From NCBI GenBank assembly GCA_018822805.1, contig JAHJJU010000015.1, forward strand, positions 32,425 through 96,424: a stretch of DNA of 64,000 bases. The letters are read 5' to 3'. This DNA is from a bacterium (lineage in GTDB: Bacteria > Campylobacterota > Campylobacteria > Campylobacterales > Sulfurovaceae). Position 1 is the stretch's first letter; every line of letters starts with the position of its first letter. The translations under genes were made by a program, and so were the position numbers. Below are positions 16,797-25,427 of this stretch, piece after piece. The notes beneath the pieces were generated by a model. It ran no database searches. It was given only the letters and a program-made list of their open reading frames with translations, and had not been told where the DNA came from.

Positions 16797-18890
16797 ATGA
16801 TAAAAACCATTATAAAAAGAGATGGAAGCTCTCAAAAATTTATCCCTTTTAAAATTGAAGATGTCATTAAAAAAGCTTTTAGTAGTGAGGCTAAGCCTTA
16901 TGATAAACAGGTATTTTTAGTAGTTATAAAAGCCATTGGTGCCAAAGAGGAGATAAGTGTTGAAGAGGTTCAGGACATTATCGAGAAAGTATTTTATCAA
17001 GAGGGGCATTTTGAAGTGATGAAATCGTTTATGCTCTATCGACATATTCATAAACTTCAAAGAGAGCAGATTTTAGAACTTAATAAAGATACCACCTACA
17101 TTAACTCCTCTCAAACCATTAAAGAGTATATTGATAAAGCTGATTGGAGGATTAGTGCCAACTCCAACACAGGCTACTCTCATGCCGGGCTTATTAACAA
17201 CACAGCAGGGAAAGTTATTGCCAACTTTTGGCTCGATACCATCTACTCCAAAGAGGAGGGGTATGCTCATCGTGATGGTGATTACCATATTCATGATTTG
17301 GATTGTTTAAGTGGCTACTGTGCTGGCTGGAGTTTAAGGGTACTGCTCGATGAAGGGTTTAATGGCGTACGAGGAAGAGTCGATAGCAAAGCCCCCAACC
17401 ATTTTAGAGAAGCCTTGGGACAGATGGCAAACTTTTTGGGAATTTTACAAAGTGAGTGGGCTGGAGCTCAAGCATTTTCGTCATTTGATACCTATTTGGC
17501 CCCCTATGTTTTTAAAGACAACCTTCCCTATGATGAGATAAAAAAAGCCATTAGAAGCTTTGTCTATAATCTTAATGTTCCTGCACGCTGGGGGCAATCT
17601 CCTTTTACCAACATCACCATTGATTGGACGGTACCTGATGATTTAAAAGAGCAGATACCCACTAGAAATCAATGGCATCTCTTTAAAGATTTAGAAGATG
17701 ACACACTTTTAAAAGAGGCAGAACAAAGAGGTATTTATACATTAGAAAGTATGACTTTTAAGCATTTTCAAAAAGAGATGAACCTTATTAACAAAGCCTA
17801 CTACGAAGTGATGACCGAGGGGGATAGCAGTGGACAACCCTTTACTTTTCCTATTCCTACGGTAAATATTACCGAAGCGTTTGATTGGTATGGAGAGAAC
17901 ACCGATATACTGTTTGAAAATACAGCCAAAATTGGCTCATCCTATTTTCAAAACTTTATAGGAAGTCAATATATCAGAGATGAAAATGGTCAACTCATTG
18001 CCAATGAAGAGGCGTATAAACCTGGGCATGTACGCAGTATGTGTTGTCGTTTACAATTGGATTTACGAGAACTTCTAAAAAGAGGTGGGGGATTATTTGG
18101 CAGTGCTGAAATGACAGGCTCTATCGGGGTGGTAACCATCAATATGGCACGACTCGGTTACCTCTATGCAGGAGAGGAAGAACAACTATTTGAAAAACTT
18201 ACCAAACTGATGGAGTATGCCTACTCGACACTGGAAAAGAAGAGAATATTTATCCAAGAGATGTATGATAGAGGATTATTCCCTTACACCTCTCGATATC
18301 TTGTTGGCTTTAATAACCACTTCTCGACCATCGGGGTCAACGGAATGAATGAGATGATACGTAACTTCACCAATGATAGATACAATATTACCGATAAGTC
18401 TGGTGAAGAGATGGCTCTAAAAATTTTAGACTTTATGAGAGAACAGCTCAAAGATTTTCAAAATAGGTCAGGCAATCTCTATAATTTAGAGGCGACACCG
18501 GCAGAGGGAACCACCTACCGATTTGCCAAAGAGGACATCAAACGCTATCCTGATATACTTCAAGCAGGAACAAAGGAGAACAACTACTACACCAACTCCT
18601 CTCAAATCCCTGTGTTTCATACCGATGACCCCTTTGAAGCACTCTTTTTACAAGATGAGTTACAGTGTAAATATACCGGTGGAACCGTTCTACATCTCTA
18701 TATGAGAGAGAAGCTAAGCTCAACAGAGGCGACAAGAAAACTGGTAAAAAAGGTGATTAGCAACTTTAAATTGCCCTATATTACGGTCACCCCTACCTTT
18801 TCAATTTGTGAAAAACATGGGTATTTATCAGGTGAGTATGAGTACTGCCCCAAGTGTGATGAGGAGCTATTGGAACGGAGGCAAACATGA
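16797..18890 (+). CDS. nrdD: Anaerobic ribonucleoside-triphosphate reductase NrdD, large part lacking the glycyl-radical loop
   Basis: Makes deoxyribonucleotides without oxygen by glycyl-radical chemistry. The 697 residues hold an ATP-cone (about 1-90), the NrdD barrel with Cys in SGYCAGWSL (about 175) and RSMCCRLQLDL (about 414), and a C-terminal zinc site C671, H674, C684, C687 (CEKHGY...CPKC). The chain stops ten residues after that site. The normal radical motif RVxGY is absent here and is found instead in a separate gene at 19714-19869. The stop overlaps the next start (ATGA). An FNR-type box precedes the gene. Confidence 0.93.
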   Translation: MIKTIIKRDGSSQKFIPFKIEDVIKKAFSSEAKPYDKQVFLVVIKAIGAKEEISVEEVQDIIEKVFYQEGHFEVMKSFMLYRHIHKLQREQILELNKDTTYINSSQTIKEYIDKADWRISANSNTGYSHAGLINNTAGKVIANFWLDTIYSKEEGYAHRDGDYHIHDLDCLSGYCAGWSLRVLLDEGFNGVRGRVDSKAPNHFREALGQMANFLGILQSEWAGAQAFSSFDTYLAPYVFKDNLPYDEIKKAIRSFVYNLNVPARWGQSPFTNITIDWTVPDDLKEQIPTRNQWHLFKDLEDDTLLKEAEQRGIYTLESMTFKHFQKEMNLINKAYYEVMTEGDSSGQPFTFPIPTVNITEAFDWYGENTDILFENTAKIGSSYFQNFIGSQYIRDENGQLIANEEAYKPGHVRSMCCRLQLDLRELLKRGGGLFGSAEMTGSIGVVTINMARLGYLYAGEEEQLFEKLTKLMEYAYSTLEKKRIFIQEMYDRGLFPYTSRYLVGFNNHFSTIGVNGMNEMIRNFTNDRYNITDKSGEEMALKILDFMREQLKDFQNRSGNLYNLEATPAEGTTYRFAKEDIKRYPDILQAGTKENNYYTNSSQIPVFHTDDPFEALFLQDELQCKYTGGTVLHLYMREKLSSTEATRKLVKKVISNFKLPYITVTPTFSICEKHGYLSGEYEYCPKCDEELLERRQT

Positions 18891-19216
18891 TATCTGCTGG
18901 TAGAGATAAATACAGGGTCAACTTACAACATCTAGCAATAGGTCAAGATATCTTGGTCATTATTACAGGAGGTAAAGAGCATATCGGGGGTCTGAGTCTA
19001 GCAGAAAATGACTCCTGCTCAACACTAAGTAAAAAAGGTCATAAAGAGAGTCTGATTACGAAGAGCGTAGCTCCAATGATACAGAGTACTTTAAATAGGG
19101 ATGTTTTGGTAGTTTGTGGTATCCATATCGATAATGCAACAGCCAATGAAATTAAGATACTCGTAACAAATACCCAAACCTGTGTCAATATTTTTTTAAA
19201 GGAGATTGATGATTGA
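18887..19216 (+). CDS. Small protein resembling the LpdD-like (prenylated-flavin chaperone) family
   Basis: A 109-residue cytoplasmic protein. The stretch VIITGGKEHIGGLSLAEN followed by a strand pattern ending VVCGIHIDNATANEI resembles the LpdD-like fold, whose known members help UbiD-type decarboxylases take up prenylated FMN. I am only moderately sure of the family. It overlaps the nrdD stop by four bases and has a strong GGAGG site, so it is made with NrdD, yet no UbiD or UbiX gene is near. Its job in a ribonucleotide reductase operon is unknown. Confidence 0.5.
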   Translation: MISAGRDKYRVNLQHLAIGQDILVIITGGKEHIGGLSLAENDSCSTLSKKGHKESLITKSVAPMIQSTLNRDVLVVCGIHIDNATANEIKILVTNTQTCVNIFLKEIDD

Positions 19217-19691
19217 TAATGAAACATTAAAAGCTCATGGTTACAACCTAACAACCGAGCAGAAAGATAGATTAAATGAACACTACCATAACCCAAAAAA
19301 TCGTTGGGCATTGAAAGAGTATAATGCAAGAGGAATAGGCAGAAACCCAAACAACTATGGGCAAGTCGATATGTACCTGCTGATTGATGATAAAATGACC
19401 ATAGAGAATATAGGGTATGAGTTTAAAGGGTGTCCAACCATCGGTTTTGCTGCCTCGATATTTACAGAGGATGTGAAAGGTATCTCATTAGAAGAGGGAC
19501 AGAAAACAACACAGTCATCATTGGATGAGATGCTCAAGCAGGACAACTGTGAAGAGTGTACCACCATGATTTTGGTAGCATTTTTGGCATCTTATGAGAA
19601 TTATCAAAAGAGACAAAATGGTAGTGATGAAGAGTATACCGTCAAGATGATAGAGACCAACTTAGAGTTTACACAAACCACATGTGGATAA
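19209..19691 (+). CDS. IscU/NifU N-terminal-like protein in the nrd operon
   Basis: About 160 residues with the fold pattern of the iron-sulfur scaffold IscU: NPKNRWALKEYNARGIGR near the N-terminus, IGYEFKGCPTIGFAASIFTE (family motif FK.GC..A.ASSS) and CEECTTMILVAFLASYENY. Of the three scaffold cysteines, the second (GC) and third (EC) are present, but the first, normally in an A-C-G turn, is replaced (NNYGQVD). It might be a carrier or a dedicated scaffold for the NrdG cluster rather than a general one; this is inference. The ATG at 19209 after GGAG is preferred over a TTG three bases earlier. Confidence 0.7.
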   Translation: MIDNETLKAHGYNLTTEQKDRLNEHYHNPKNRWALKEYNARGIGRNPNNYGQVDMYLLIDDKMTIENIGYEFKGCPTIGFAASIFTEDVKGISLEEGQKTTQSSLDEMLKQDNCEECTTMILVAFLASYENYQKRQNGSDEEYTVKMIETNLEFTQTTCG

Positions 19692-19713
19692 CAAACAGAA
19701 TTAGGAGAGAGAT

Positions 19714-19869
19714 ATGAAAAGTAAAATTTTAAAAGAGAATGAAAAGCAACGAACCAAGTGTGTCGTCTACACCAGAGTTATGGGATACCATAGACCTGTA
19801 GAGAGTTTTAATATAGGTAAAAAAGGTGAACATAAAGAGCGAAAATTTTTTATAGAGAAGGCTTCGTAA
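19714..19869 (+). CDS. Free-standing glycyl-radical peptide of NrdD (51 residues)
   Basis: A small gene with a clear AGGAG site. Residues 13-46 match the C-terminal glycyl-radical loop of class III ribonucleotide reductases: CVVYTRVMGYHRPVESFN, with the radical glycine expected at Gly24 in RVMGY. The large NrdD polypeptide coded 824 bp upstream ends just before this region, so the enzyme appears to be made of two chains. It lies five bases before nrdG, whose product would make the radical on this peptide. Function by complementation, as known for the spare-part protein GrcA/YfiD, is inference; the motif itself is plain. Confidence 0.87.
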   Translation: MKSKILKENEKQRTKCVVYTRVMGYHRPVESFNIGKKGEHKERKFFIEKAS

Positions 19870-19873
19870 CCTG

Positions 19874-20548
19874 ATGCTTGAACGACCTCTCTATGATATT
19901 ACACCCTTTACAGCCTTGGACTACCCCGACCATTTGGCAACTATCTTTTGGTTTGCCAAGTGCAATATGCGATGTCTCTACTGCTACAACAGAGATATTG
20001 TGTTGGGTGAGGGAAAAATAAGCCAAGCAGAAGCCCTAAGCTTTTTAAAAAGTCGAAAAGGTCTGCTCGATGGGGTGGTTTTATCAGGAGGAGAGGCAAC
20101 CAACTATACGGGGTTGATACCCTTATGCCAAGCGATTAAAGCGTTGGGTTTTAAAATAAAACTCGATACCAATGGACTTAACCCCAATATGGTAGAACGG
20201 CTCATTGCAGAAGAGTTAATTGACTATTTAGCACTGGACTACAAAGCTCCTAAAGAGAAGTTTTTAGCCATTACCAAAAACAGACACTTTGACGATTTTT
20301 CCAAAACACTCAATTTTTTAATTAAACAAGCCTTCCCCTTTGAAGTACGAACCACGGTTCACGGTGATTTAATTCGGGTCGAAGAGGTCAATAGAATTAT
20401 TAAAGATTTACTCAAAAGAGGTTATAGAGGAACCTATTACCTCCAACCCTTTCTTTTTACCGATACCCTCATGAGCAGAGTGAAAAAAGAGAAAAATTCA
20501 TTTGAGCGTTCTAAACTCTGTTCAGGCTTAAAAGTGGTTTGGCGATAG
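19874..20548 (+). CDS. nrdG: Anaerobic ribonucleotide reductase activase NrdG (radical SAM)
   Basis: Generates the glycyl radical on NrdD from S-adenosylmethionine. The 224-residue protein has the radical SAM motif CNMRCLYC (residues 31-38, CxxxCxxC), the SGGEATNY motif and LDTNGLNP. Start TFTALDYPDHLATIFWFAKC is typical of the NrdG2-like subgroup, longer than E. coli NrdG. It starts five bases after the glycyl-radical peptide and its stop TAG abuts the ATG of the GAPDH paralogue, so all are one operon. Confidence 0.9.
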   Translation: MLERPLYDITPFTALDYPDHLATIFWFAKCNMRCLYCYNRDIVLGEGKISQAEALSFLKSRKGLLDGVVLSGGEATNYTGLIPLCQAIKALGFKIKLDTNGLNPNMVERLIAEELIDYLALDYKAPKEKFLAITKNRHFDDFSKTLNFLIKQAFPFEVRTTVHGDLIRVEEVNRIIKDLLKRGYRGTYYLQPFLFTDTLMSRVKKEKNSFERSKLCSGLKVVWR

Positions 20549-21574
20549 ATGAGAGTACTACTCAACGGTGTAGGAAGAATTGGCAAAGCGATTTTACGCA
20601 TAACACTAGCAAACAAAGTATTTGACATTGTAGCCATTAATGAACTCAACCCCAATATTGAGAGTATTGCCTACTCTATTAATTATGACTCTACTTATGG
20701 AGCAATGAATGATAAATTTGTAGCCTCAGGGGATTGTATAGAAAACAGTACAAGTAAAATAGCCATATTCAACCATGGCTCACTACAAGAGATTAACTTG
20801 CAAAATATTGATATCATTATAGATGCCAGTGGGAGCAAAGTTGATATAAAAGCATTAAAACAACTTCCTGTTAAAGCCATTTTTTTAACACACCCCAATA
20901 AAGATGCTGATATCAATGTTATTTTAGGAGTTAATGAAAAGAGCCTAAATCTAAATGTTCACAAAGTTATCTCGACCAGCTCTTGTAATGCCACAGCTCT
21001 TCTGCCTGTTCTAAAACTGATAGATGACCACAAAACCATAGCGTGTGGCGATATTGTCACCATTCACCCTCTGCTCAACCACCAAAGGGTACTCGACAGT
21101 GGCTGTATCGGTAGCCAAAACCGAGGTGTAGCGTGTAATTTAGAGTTTGGTCGCTCAGCCACACAAAACATCATTCCCAGTCAAACCACCACCATAGAAG
21201 CATGTTCTTATGTTATGAAAAGTATTCATTCAAAATTTATCTCTTCAAGCTCTTTACGCGTACCCACCAACACTGTTGGAGCCATAAGCGTAACACTTTT
21301 TTTAAAAAATCCCTGCACGAAAGAAGAGATTATAAACTTATGCCAAGCGTATGAAAAAGACCAAAAGTTTGATATTCTACTCAACAACCATGAACCTTTG
21401 GTATCCAGTGATTTTCAAGCACAACGTTATACCACAATTGTTGACCATCGTTTTACCGATGTCAAGGCAGAAAAGATGTTAAAGCTTCTCATCTGGTATG
21501 ATAATGAGTGGGGTTATGCTTCTAAGGTTGCGGATATCGTTCAAAAAATTTTTAACATTAGGAGGGAATCATGA
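20549..21574 (+). CDS. Glyceraldehyde-3-phosphate dehydrogenase family protein (divergent paralogue)
   Basis: 341 residues with the N-terminal NAD site NGVGRIGKA, the catalytic region STSSCNATALLPVL, HPLLNHQRVLD, a substrate-side RVPTNTVGAISVTLF and the family ending WYDNEWGYASKVADIV. Normal GAPDH has SCTTNC; here the nucleophilic Cys is kept but the second Cys is Ala, and the S-loop is divergent, so it may act on another aldehyde (erythrose-4-phosphate dehydrogenase is one option) or in an anabolic direction. It starts immediately after the nrdG stop and overlaps the next gene by four bases. Confidence 0.75.
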   Translation: MRVLLNGVGRIGKAILRITLANKVFDIVAINELNPNIESIAYSINYDSTYGAMNDKFVASGDCIENSTSKIAIFNHGSLQEINLQNIDIIIDASGSKVDIKALKQLPVKAIFLTHPNKDADINVILGVNEKSLNLNVHKVISTSSCNATALLPVLKLIDDHKTIACGDIVTIHPLLNHQRVLDSGCIGSQNRGVACNLEFGRSATQNIIPSQTTTIEACSYVMKSIHSKFISSSSLRVPTNTVGAISVTLFLKNPCTKEEIINLCQAYEKDQKFDILLNNHEPLVSSDFQAQRYTTIVDHRFTDVKAEKMLKLLIWYDNEWGYASKVADIVQKIFNIRRES

Positions 21575-22671
21575 ATATAGCGATAGTAGGAGCAGGATTG
21601 GTAGGCAGGGTCGTCGCACTGAATCTGTTGAGAGAGGAAGGTCATACCATCACATTTTTTGAACAAGGCAACCAAGATGGAACGGCTTCAGCAGGATTTA
21701 CAGCAGCAGGGATGTTGGCAACGTTTGCCGAATTAGAGACAGCTGAGTCGGTTATTTTTGAGTATGGCAAACGCTCTGTCAAACTTTGGCCCAAACTGCT
21801 ACAAGAAACAGGGGTCTATGATGGTTACCAACAAGAGGGGAGCATTATTACGGCTCACTCTCAGGATATGTCGGAGCTTGAACATTTTATCACTTCCCTG
21901 CGTAGTAAAGTAGAGGAGGCAAAAGAGATAAAATGGCTTGGTCAAAAAGAGATTAGCACGCTAGAACCTGAACTTAACAACCATCATCAAGCATTTTACC
22001 TCAAAGGTGAGGGACAAGTTGATTCACAACGATTTATAGCTTTTTCTACAACCTACTTTAACTCTTTAGCCAATGTTTTTTGGAGAGAGCATACCAAGGT
22101 TGATAAAATTGAAGCAGGTAAAATCCATATCGGTAAGAACATTGAATGTTTCGATTGGGTCTTCGATGCCCGTGGTTTAGGAGCTAAGGAGTACTTTACC
22201 GATCTTAGAGGGGTTAGAGGAGAGCTTATTTGGATAGAATCAAATGATATAACCATTACACGACCGACCAGGCTATTGCACCCAAGATACAAACTCTATA
22301 TTGTTCCTCGAAAAAATGGTTGCGAGGGGATAGAGTTAGAGCATTGCAAAGAGTGTAAAATCGCTCAAACAGCGAACTCCAAACGGTATATTGTCGGAGC
22401 AAGTGAAATTGAGAGTGAAGACAACTCCCCTATCTCGGTACGTTCAAGCTTAGAACTTCTCTCAGCTCTGTTTACGATTCATCCTAGTTTTGGCGAAGCA
22501 AGGGTTGTCAATATAGAAACCAACTGTCGACCAGCATTTAAAGACAATCTGCCAAGGATTGAGAATCAAAAAGGACTCACCCGTATCAATGGACTCTATC
22601 GACATGGATACCTTTTGGCTCCTGCTATTGTCGAAGAGGCGTTGAATAGAGGGATTAGAGAATTTAATTAA
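21571..22671 (+). CDS. ThiO-like FAD-dependent amino acid oxidase / dehydrogenase
   Basis: A 366-residue DAO-family flavoprotein. The FAD-binding motif VGAGLVGRVVALNLL is at residues 5-19, followed by SAGFTAAGMLA; the C-terminal NGLYRHGYLLAPAIVEEAL matches the DAO/ThiO ending that contacts FAD. ThiO makes iminoglycine for the thiazole of thiamine in aerobes, while anaerobes often use ThiH, so the substrate is open. A short Cys-containing insert (KNGCEGIELEHCKECK, about 249-264) is not typical of ThiO. It ends the nrd-gap operon and converges with the sensor gene four bases away. Confidence 0.7.
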   Translation: MNIAIVGAGLVGRVVALNLLREEGHTITFFEQGNQDGTASAGFTAAGMLATFAELETAESVIFEYGKRSVKLWPKLLQETGVYDGYQQEGSIITAHSQDMSELEHFITSLRSKVEEAKEIKWLGQKEISTLEPELNNHHQAFYLKGEGQVDSQRFIAFSTTYFNSLANVFWREHTKVDKIEAGKIHIGKNIECFDWVFDARGLGAKEYFTDLRGVRGELIWIESNDITITRPTRLLHPRYKLYIVPRKNGCEGIELEHCKECKIAQTANSKRYIVGASEIESEDNSPISVRSSLELLSALFTIHPSFGEARVVNIETNCRPAFKDNLPRIENQKGLTRINGLYRHGYLLAPAIVEEALNRGIREFN

Positions 22672-22675
22672 GCTT

Positions 22676-23608
22676 CTAAGGTTGTGGATATTGTTCAACA
22701 AGCTTATCCAAATCCCCCTTCAAATCCACAAGCCTATCTTTTAACTGCATAAGCGTCTCCAATGAATCTATCACAGCATCCTCTTTCTTAAACAGCTCAT
22801 TACTCTGATGCTCTTGCATGGTTGATAGTAGCTCTATAAAGTCTTCGATATTCTGATCTACCCCTTCTAATGCTTTGGTGGTTTGTTCTATAGATTGGCT
22901 TGAATGGTGAATAGATGCGTTGATTTTTTCGACCAGATGGTTATAGTTTGCTGTTGCCTCTTTTAACTCCCTCTGCTCTATTTCCTTCAGAGGTTTCAAC
23001 CCTCGAATGGTAGCATTTTCAATAATACTTTTGGAAGTTTTAGAAAACTTTTGAATAAACTCAATCACCACTCGAACCTGCATAAAGAGGTAGATTAACA
23101 GTCCTATTAAAGTAAAAAAGAGCATGTATTGTACACGTCTATATCCCTCTATATCTTGATGGTACAAGGCTTGTTTCACCTCTATAAGTCTGTCAAACTC
23201 CTTCACCAACAAGACATTGTTGTGGTAGATTCGATTCACAAGCTTTGCTGTAATCACCGAATTGTATCCTGTGCTTATTTTCTGCTGATTTCTAAACTTC
23301 TGAACATCGGCATAAAAGATGTTCCACAAAGTTGCAATTTGACGATTTTGAGTCAATGCATCTTCATTGACTTTGGTAGTGTTGAGATACTCTTTAATAT
23401 TTTTATCTAAAAGTTCAGAGGAGTTTTCACCATTTCGATACGTATAAAATATCGATTTTGAAATCTCTTGGGTAAAGGCTTTCTGCTCATTAATAAAACT
23501 CAGAGCCTCACTGTTTATTCTGTTTTGACTGCTTATAAAACTCGATAAAAGAGCCAACAGAATCGACACAAGAAAAATCAGACCACCCACTATTTTGATT
23601 CTATTCAT
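22676..23608 (-). CDS. PilJ/NarX-type membrane sensor without an output kinase
   Basis: 310 residues: transmembrane helix about 5-25, a periplasmic helical domain (26-158), a second helix about 160-180, then a cytoplasmic coiled coil to the end. The first periplasmic helix, SFINEQKAFTQEISKSI, follows the spacing of the PilJ/NarX P-box in which nitrate or nitrite is bound, though key Arg residues differ. There is no HAMP-kinase, methyl-accepting or GGDEF domain. It overlaps the upstream FNR/CRP gene by eight bases, so the two are probably a functional pair. Ligand and partner are inference. Confidence 0.65.
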   Translation of the reverse strand: MNRIKIVGGLIFLVSILLALLSSFISSQNRINSEALSFINEQKAFTQEISKSIFYTYRNGENSSELLDKNIKEYLNTTKVNEDALTQNRQIATLWNIFYADVQKFRNQQKISTGYNSVITAKLVNRIYHNNVLLVKEFDRLIEVKQALYHQDIEGYRRVQYMLFFTLIGLLIYLFMQVRVVIEFIQKFSKTSKSIIENATIRGLKPLKEIEQRELKEATANYNHLVEKINASIHHSSQSIEQTTKALEGVDQNIEDFIELLSTMQEHQSNELFKKEDAVIDSLETLMQLKDRLVDLKGDLDKLVEQYPQP

Positions 23609-24275
23609 CCTCTAACCCCTCATACAGTTGCTTTAGCTCTTTTGCATGGACTATTATAACCTTTCCACGGACAATATCAATAATACCGTTATTTTTCAGA
23701 CGATTTAGAACGCGTGAGAGGGTTGAGGGTTGGATATGAAGCATGAGTGAAACATCAGAGCGTTTGAGCTGATTGAACATTACAACATCTGAATGGAGCA
23801 TCATGGCTACTTTGGCAACGGAGTTGAAAACAAACTCTCGACGAACCAAATCTTGCAACAGTTTAGACTGCCGTATCACCTCGTTGGCAAGTTCCAAACA
23901 AAGCAGACCCCTGTCCAAAAAATGCTTTTTAAACGCTTTATACTCCATGCTCAAAACTTGTGAATCTTCAACAAAGGTAATGTTAGAATAGGAGGTTAAA
24001 TGGTCGTCTTTCAGTGAAGAGATTTCAGAAATCATATGATTTTTGTAGATATAGTATAAAAAAATTTCATTTTCATGTTTGTCTATCTTATAAGCTTTTG
24101 CCAATCCTTTGACCAAAAAAAGCAGTTTGTCACTTTGGCTCTTTTCATAATAAAGTAGAGACGAATTATTATAGTTTTTAAGTGATGAGATAGCTACCAA
24201 CTGCTCTAACTCATCTTCACTTAAATTGGTAAAAAACTCTAATGAGTGAATAATACTTTTGATAGCCAACTTCAT
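23601..24275 (-). CDS. Crp/Fnr-family regulator paired with the sensor
   Basis: A 224-residue regulator: beta-roll sensor domain (about 15-120), long helix, C-terminal HTH_Crp (recognition stretch IQPSTLSRVLNRLKNNG). It lacks the cysteine pattern of an oxygen-sensing FNR cluster. It has an FNR-type box 34 bp before its start, so it is probably self-regulated or under the other regulator at 1278. Overlap with the PilJ/NarX-like gene suggests that the sensor modifies its activity. The promoter and first codon are copied at 25705-25760. Confidence 0.85.
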   Translation of the reverse strand: MKLAIKSIIHSLEFFTNLSEDELEQLVAISSLKNYNNSSLLYYEKSQSDKLLFLVKGLAKAYKIDKHENEIFLYYIYKNHMISEISSLKDDHLTSYSNITFVEDSQVLSMEYKAFKKHFLDRGLLCLELANEVIRQSKLLQDLVRREFVFNSVAKVAMMLHSDVVMFNQLKRSDVSLMLHIQPSTLSRVLNRLKNNGIIDIVRGKVIIVHAKELKQLYEGLEDE

Positions 24276-24322
24276 GACTCATGGTACTATTTTCATAAAT
24301 CATCAAGGTTGATATGAATCAA
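24271..24322. repeat. Regulator promoter, copy 1 of a direct duplication
   Basis: The stretch running from the regulator start codon back through its FNR-type box is nearly identical to 25701-25752; the first 33 bases or so match exactly and the boxes differ by two bases. Both copies face the same way. Confidence 0.7.
24309..24322. promoter_or_regulatory. FNR-type box before the sensor-paired regulator
   Basis: TTGATATGAATCAA, perfect TTGAT-N4-ATCAA, 34 bp before the regulator start and overlapping the stop codon of the peroxidase gene (24319-24321). Confidence 0.7.
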
Positions 24323-25404
24323 TCCTCAATTGTATACCCCACCAACTCCCCATCAAGCGTCTCTAAAAAAGCGACCACCTCTTCTATCTGCTTAGGAGTA
24401 AACTCATTACCTATCTGATATTTACTCATAATACGAACGGCTTCACCCAACTCTTTGACAGCACCATTATGAAAATAGGGAGCTGTTTTTGAGACATTAC
24501 GCAAAATGGGAACTCGAAAATAGTGTCTATCCTCACGACCTTTAAACCCACCAATGTTTTCAAAAGGGAAACCATCCCTACGTATTTGTAAATCCGGTGA
24601 GAACATTAAGCCCACATATTCAGAAAAATAACTTCGTAGAGGAAAGCGTTGAACACTTTGTCCACCCACACTCATACCTGTATGACACCCTTTGCAACCT
24701 TTGGAAATAAACAGAGCCATACCTCTTTTGGCTTTGGCACTGATGGCATTGTTATCCCCCTCTAAAAATCGGTCATAATCACCACGTGTTAAAAGGGTTC
24801 GCTCATACGCTCCTATCGCTTTTCGCACATTTTCAAAGCTTATTGCTTCACCAAAAACCTCTTGGAACTTGTCGACATAAAGAGGGAGAGTTTTTAATCG
24901 CTCTTCAACCTCTTTAGGTGTCATGTTCATCTCAAAGGAAGCTTGAATAGGACCTCCTGCTTGTTCCTCTACATCTTTGGCTCGTCCATCCCAAAACTGT
25001 GACTTTGCCAATGCAGCATTGAGTACCGTTGGTGAGTTTAAGTGAAAAGGATTAGCCAACCCATGATACCCAATGGCTGTCGGTAGATTATCATCCCCAC
25101 CCTCTTCTAGTTTATGACATGAAGCACAATTTTGCGTTTTGTCACGCGAAAGGACTCGGTCAAAAAAGAGCTGTTTACCCAAGGCTATTTTAGCTTGACT
25201 CATGGGATTTTCAGGGTTATCCATAATCCTTAGAAGCGTATTGTAATCTTGAGGTATAGGTAGCATATTGGTTGATAGAGCCTGTTGCCGAAGCACATTA
25301 TTACTATAGATTTTATCCTCTTTTTTAGGAAGTAGTATCGGTAACGAGAGTATCAATGTGACGACAACCATCATAATGGTTATGGGGTGAATCAGTTTTT
25401 TCAT
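24319..25404 (-). CDS. Diheme cytochrome c peroxidase (CcpA/MauG family)
   Basis: Periplasmic enzyme that reduces hydrogen peroxide with electrons from small cytochromes c. The 361-residue protein has an N-terminal membrane anchor or signal (about 8-27) and two heme sites, CASCHKLEEGG (about 93) and CKGCHTGMSVGG (about 240), with FDRVLSRD, DGRAKDVEEQAGGP and YFHNGAVKEL typical of the family. The ATG follows AGGAG. It is downstream of a decayed gene and the duplicated FNR-type promoter at 25739, which would place it under anaerobic control. Confidence 0.92.
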   Translation of the reverse strand: MKKLIHPITIMMVVVTLILSLPILLPKKEDKIYSNNVLRQQALSTNMLPIPQDYNTLLRIMDNPENPMSQAKIALGKQLFFDRVLSRDKTQNCASCHKLEEGGDDNLPTAIGYHGLANPFHLNSPTVLNAALAKSQFWDGRAKDVEEQAGGPIQASFEMNMTPKEVEERLKTLPLYVDKFQEVFGEAISFENVRKAIGAYERTLLTRGDYDRFLEGDNNAISAKAKRGMALFISKGCKGCHTGMSVGGQSVQRFPLRSYFSEYVGLMFSPDLQIRRDGFPFENIGGFKGREDRHYFRVPILRNVSKTAPYFHNGAVKELGEAVRIMSKYQIGNEFTPKQIEEVVAFLETLDGELVGYTIED

Positions 25405-25427
25405 GAGACAACTTCTCCTTTGGTGTG

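Noticed and set aside
16797..19869. NrdD split as a sequencing frameshift
   Set aside because: Two intact, translationally coupled genes lie between the two parts, and the small gene has its own ribosome site, so a simple frameshift cannot explain it.
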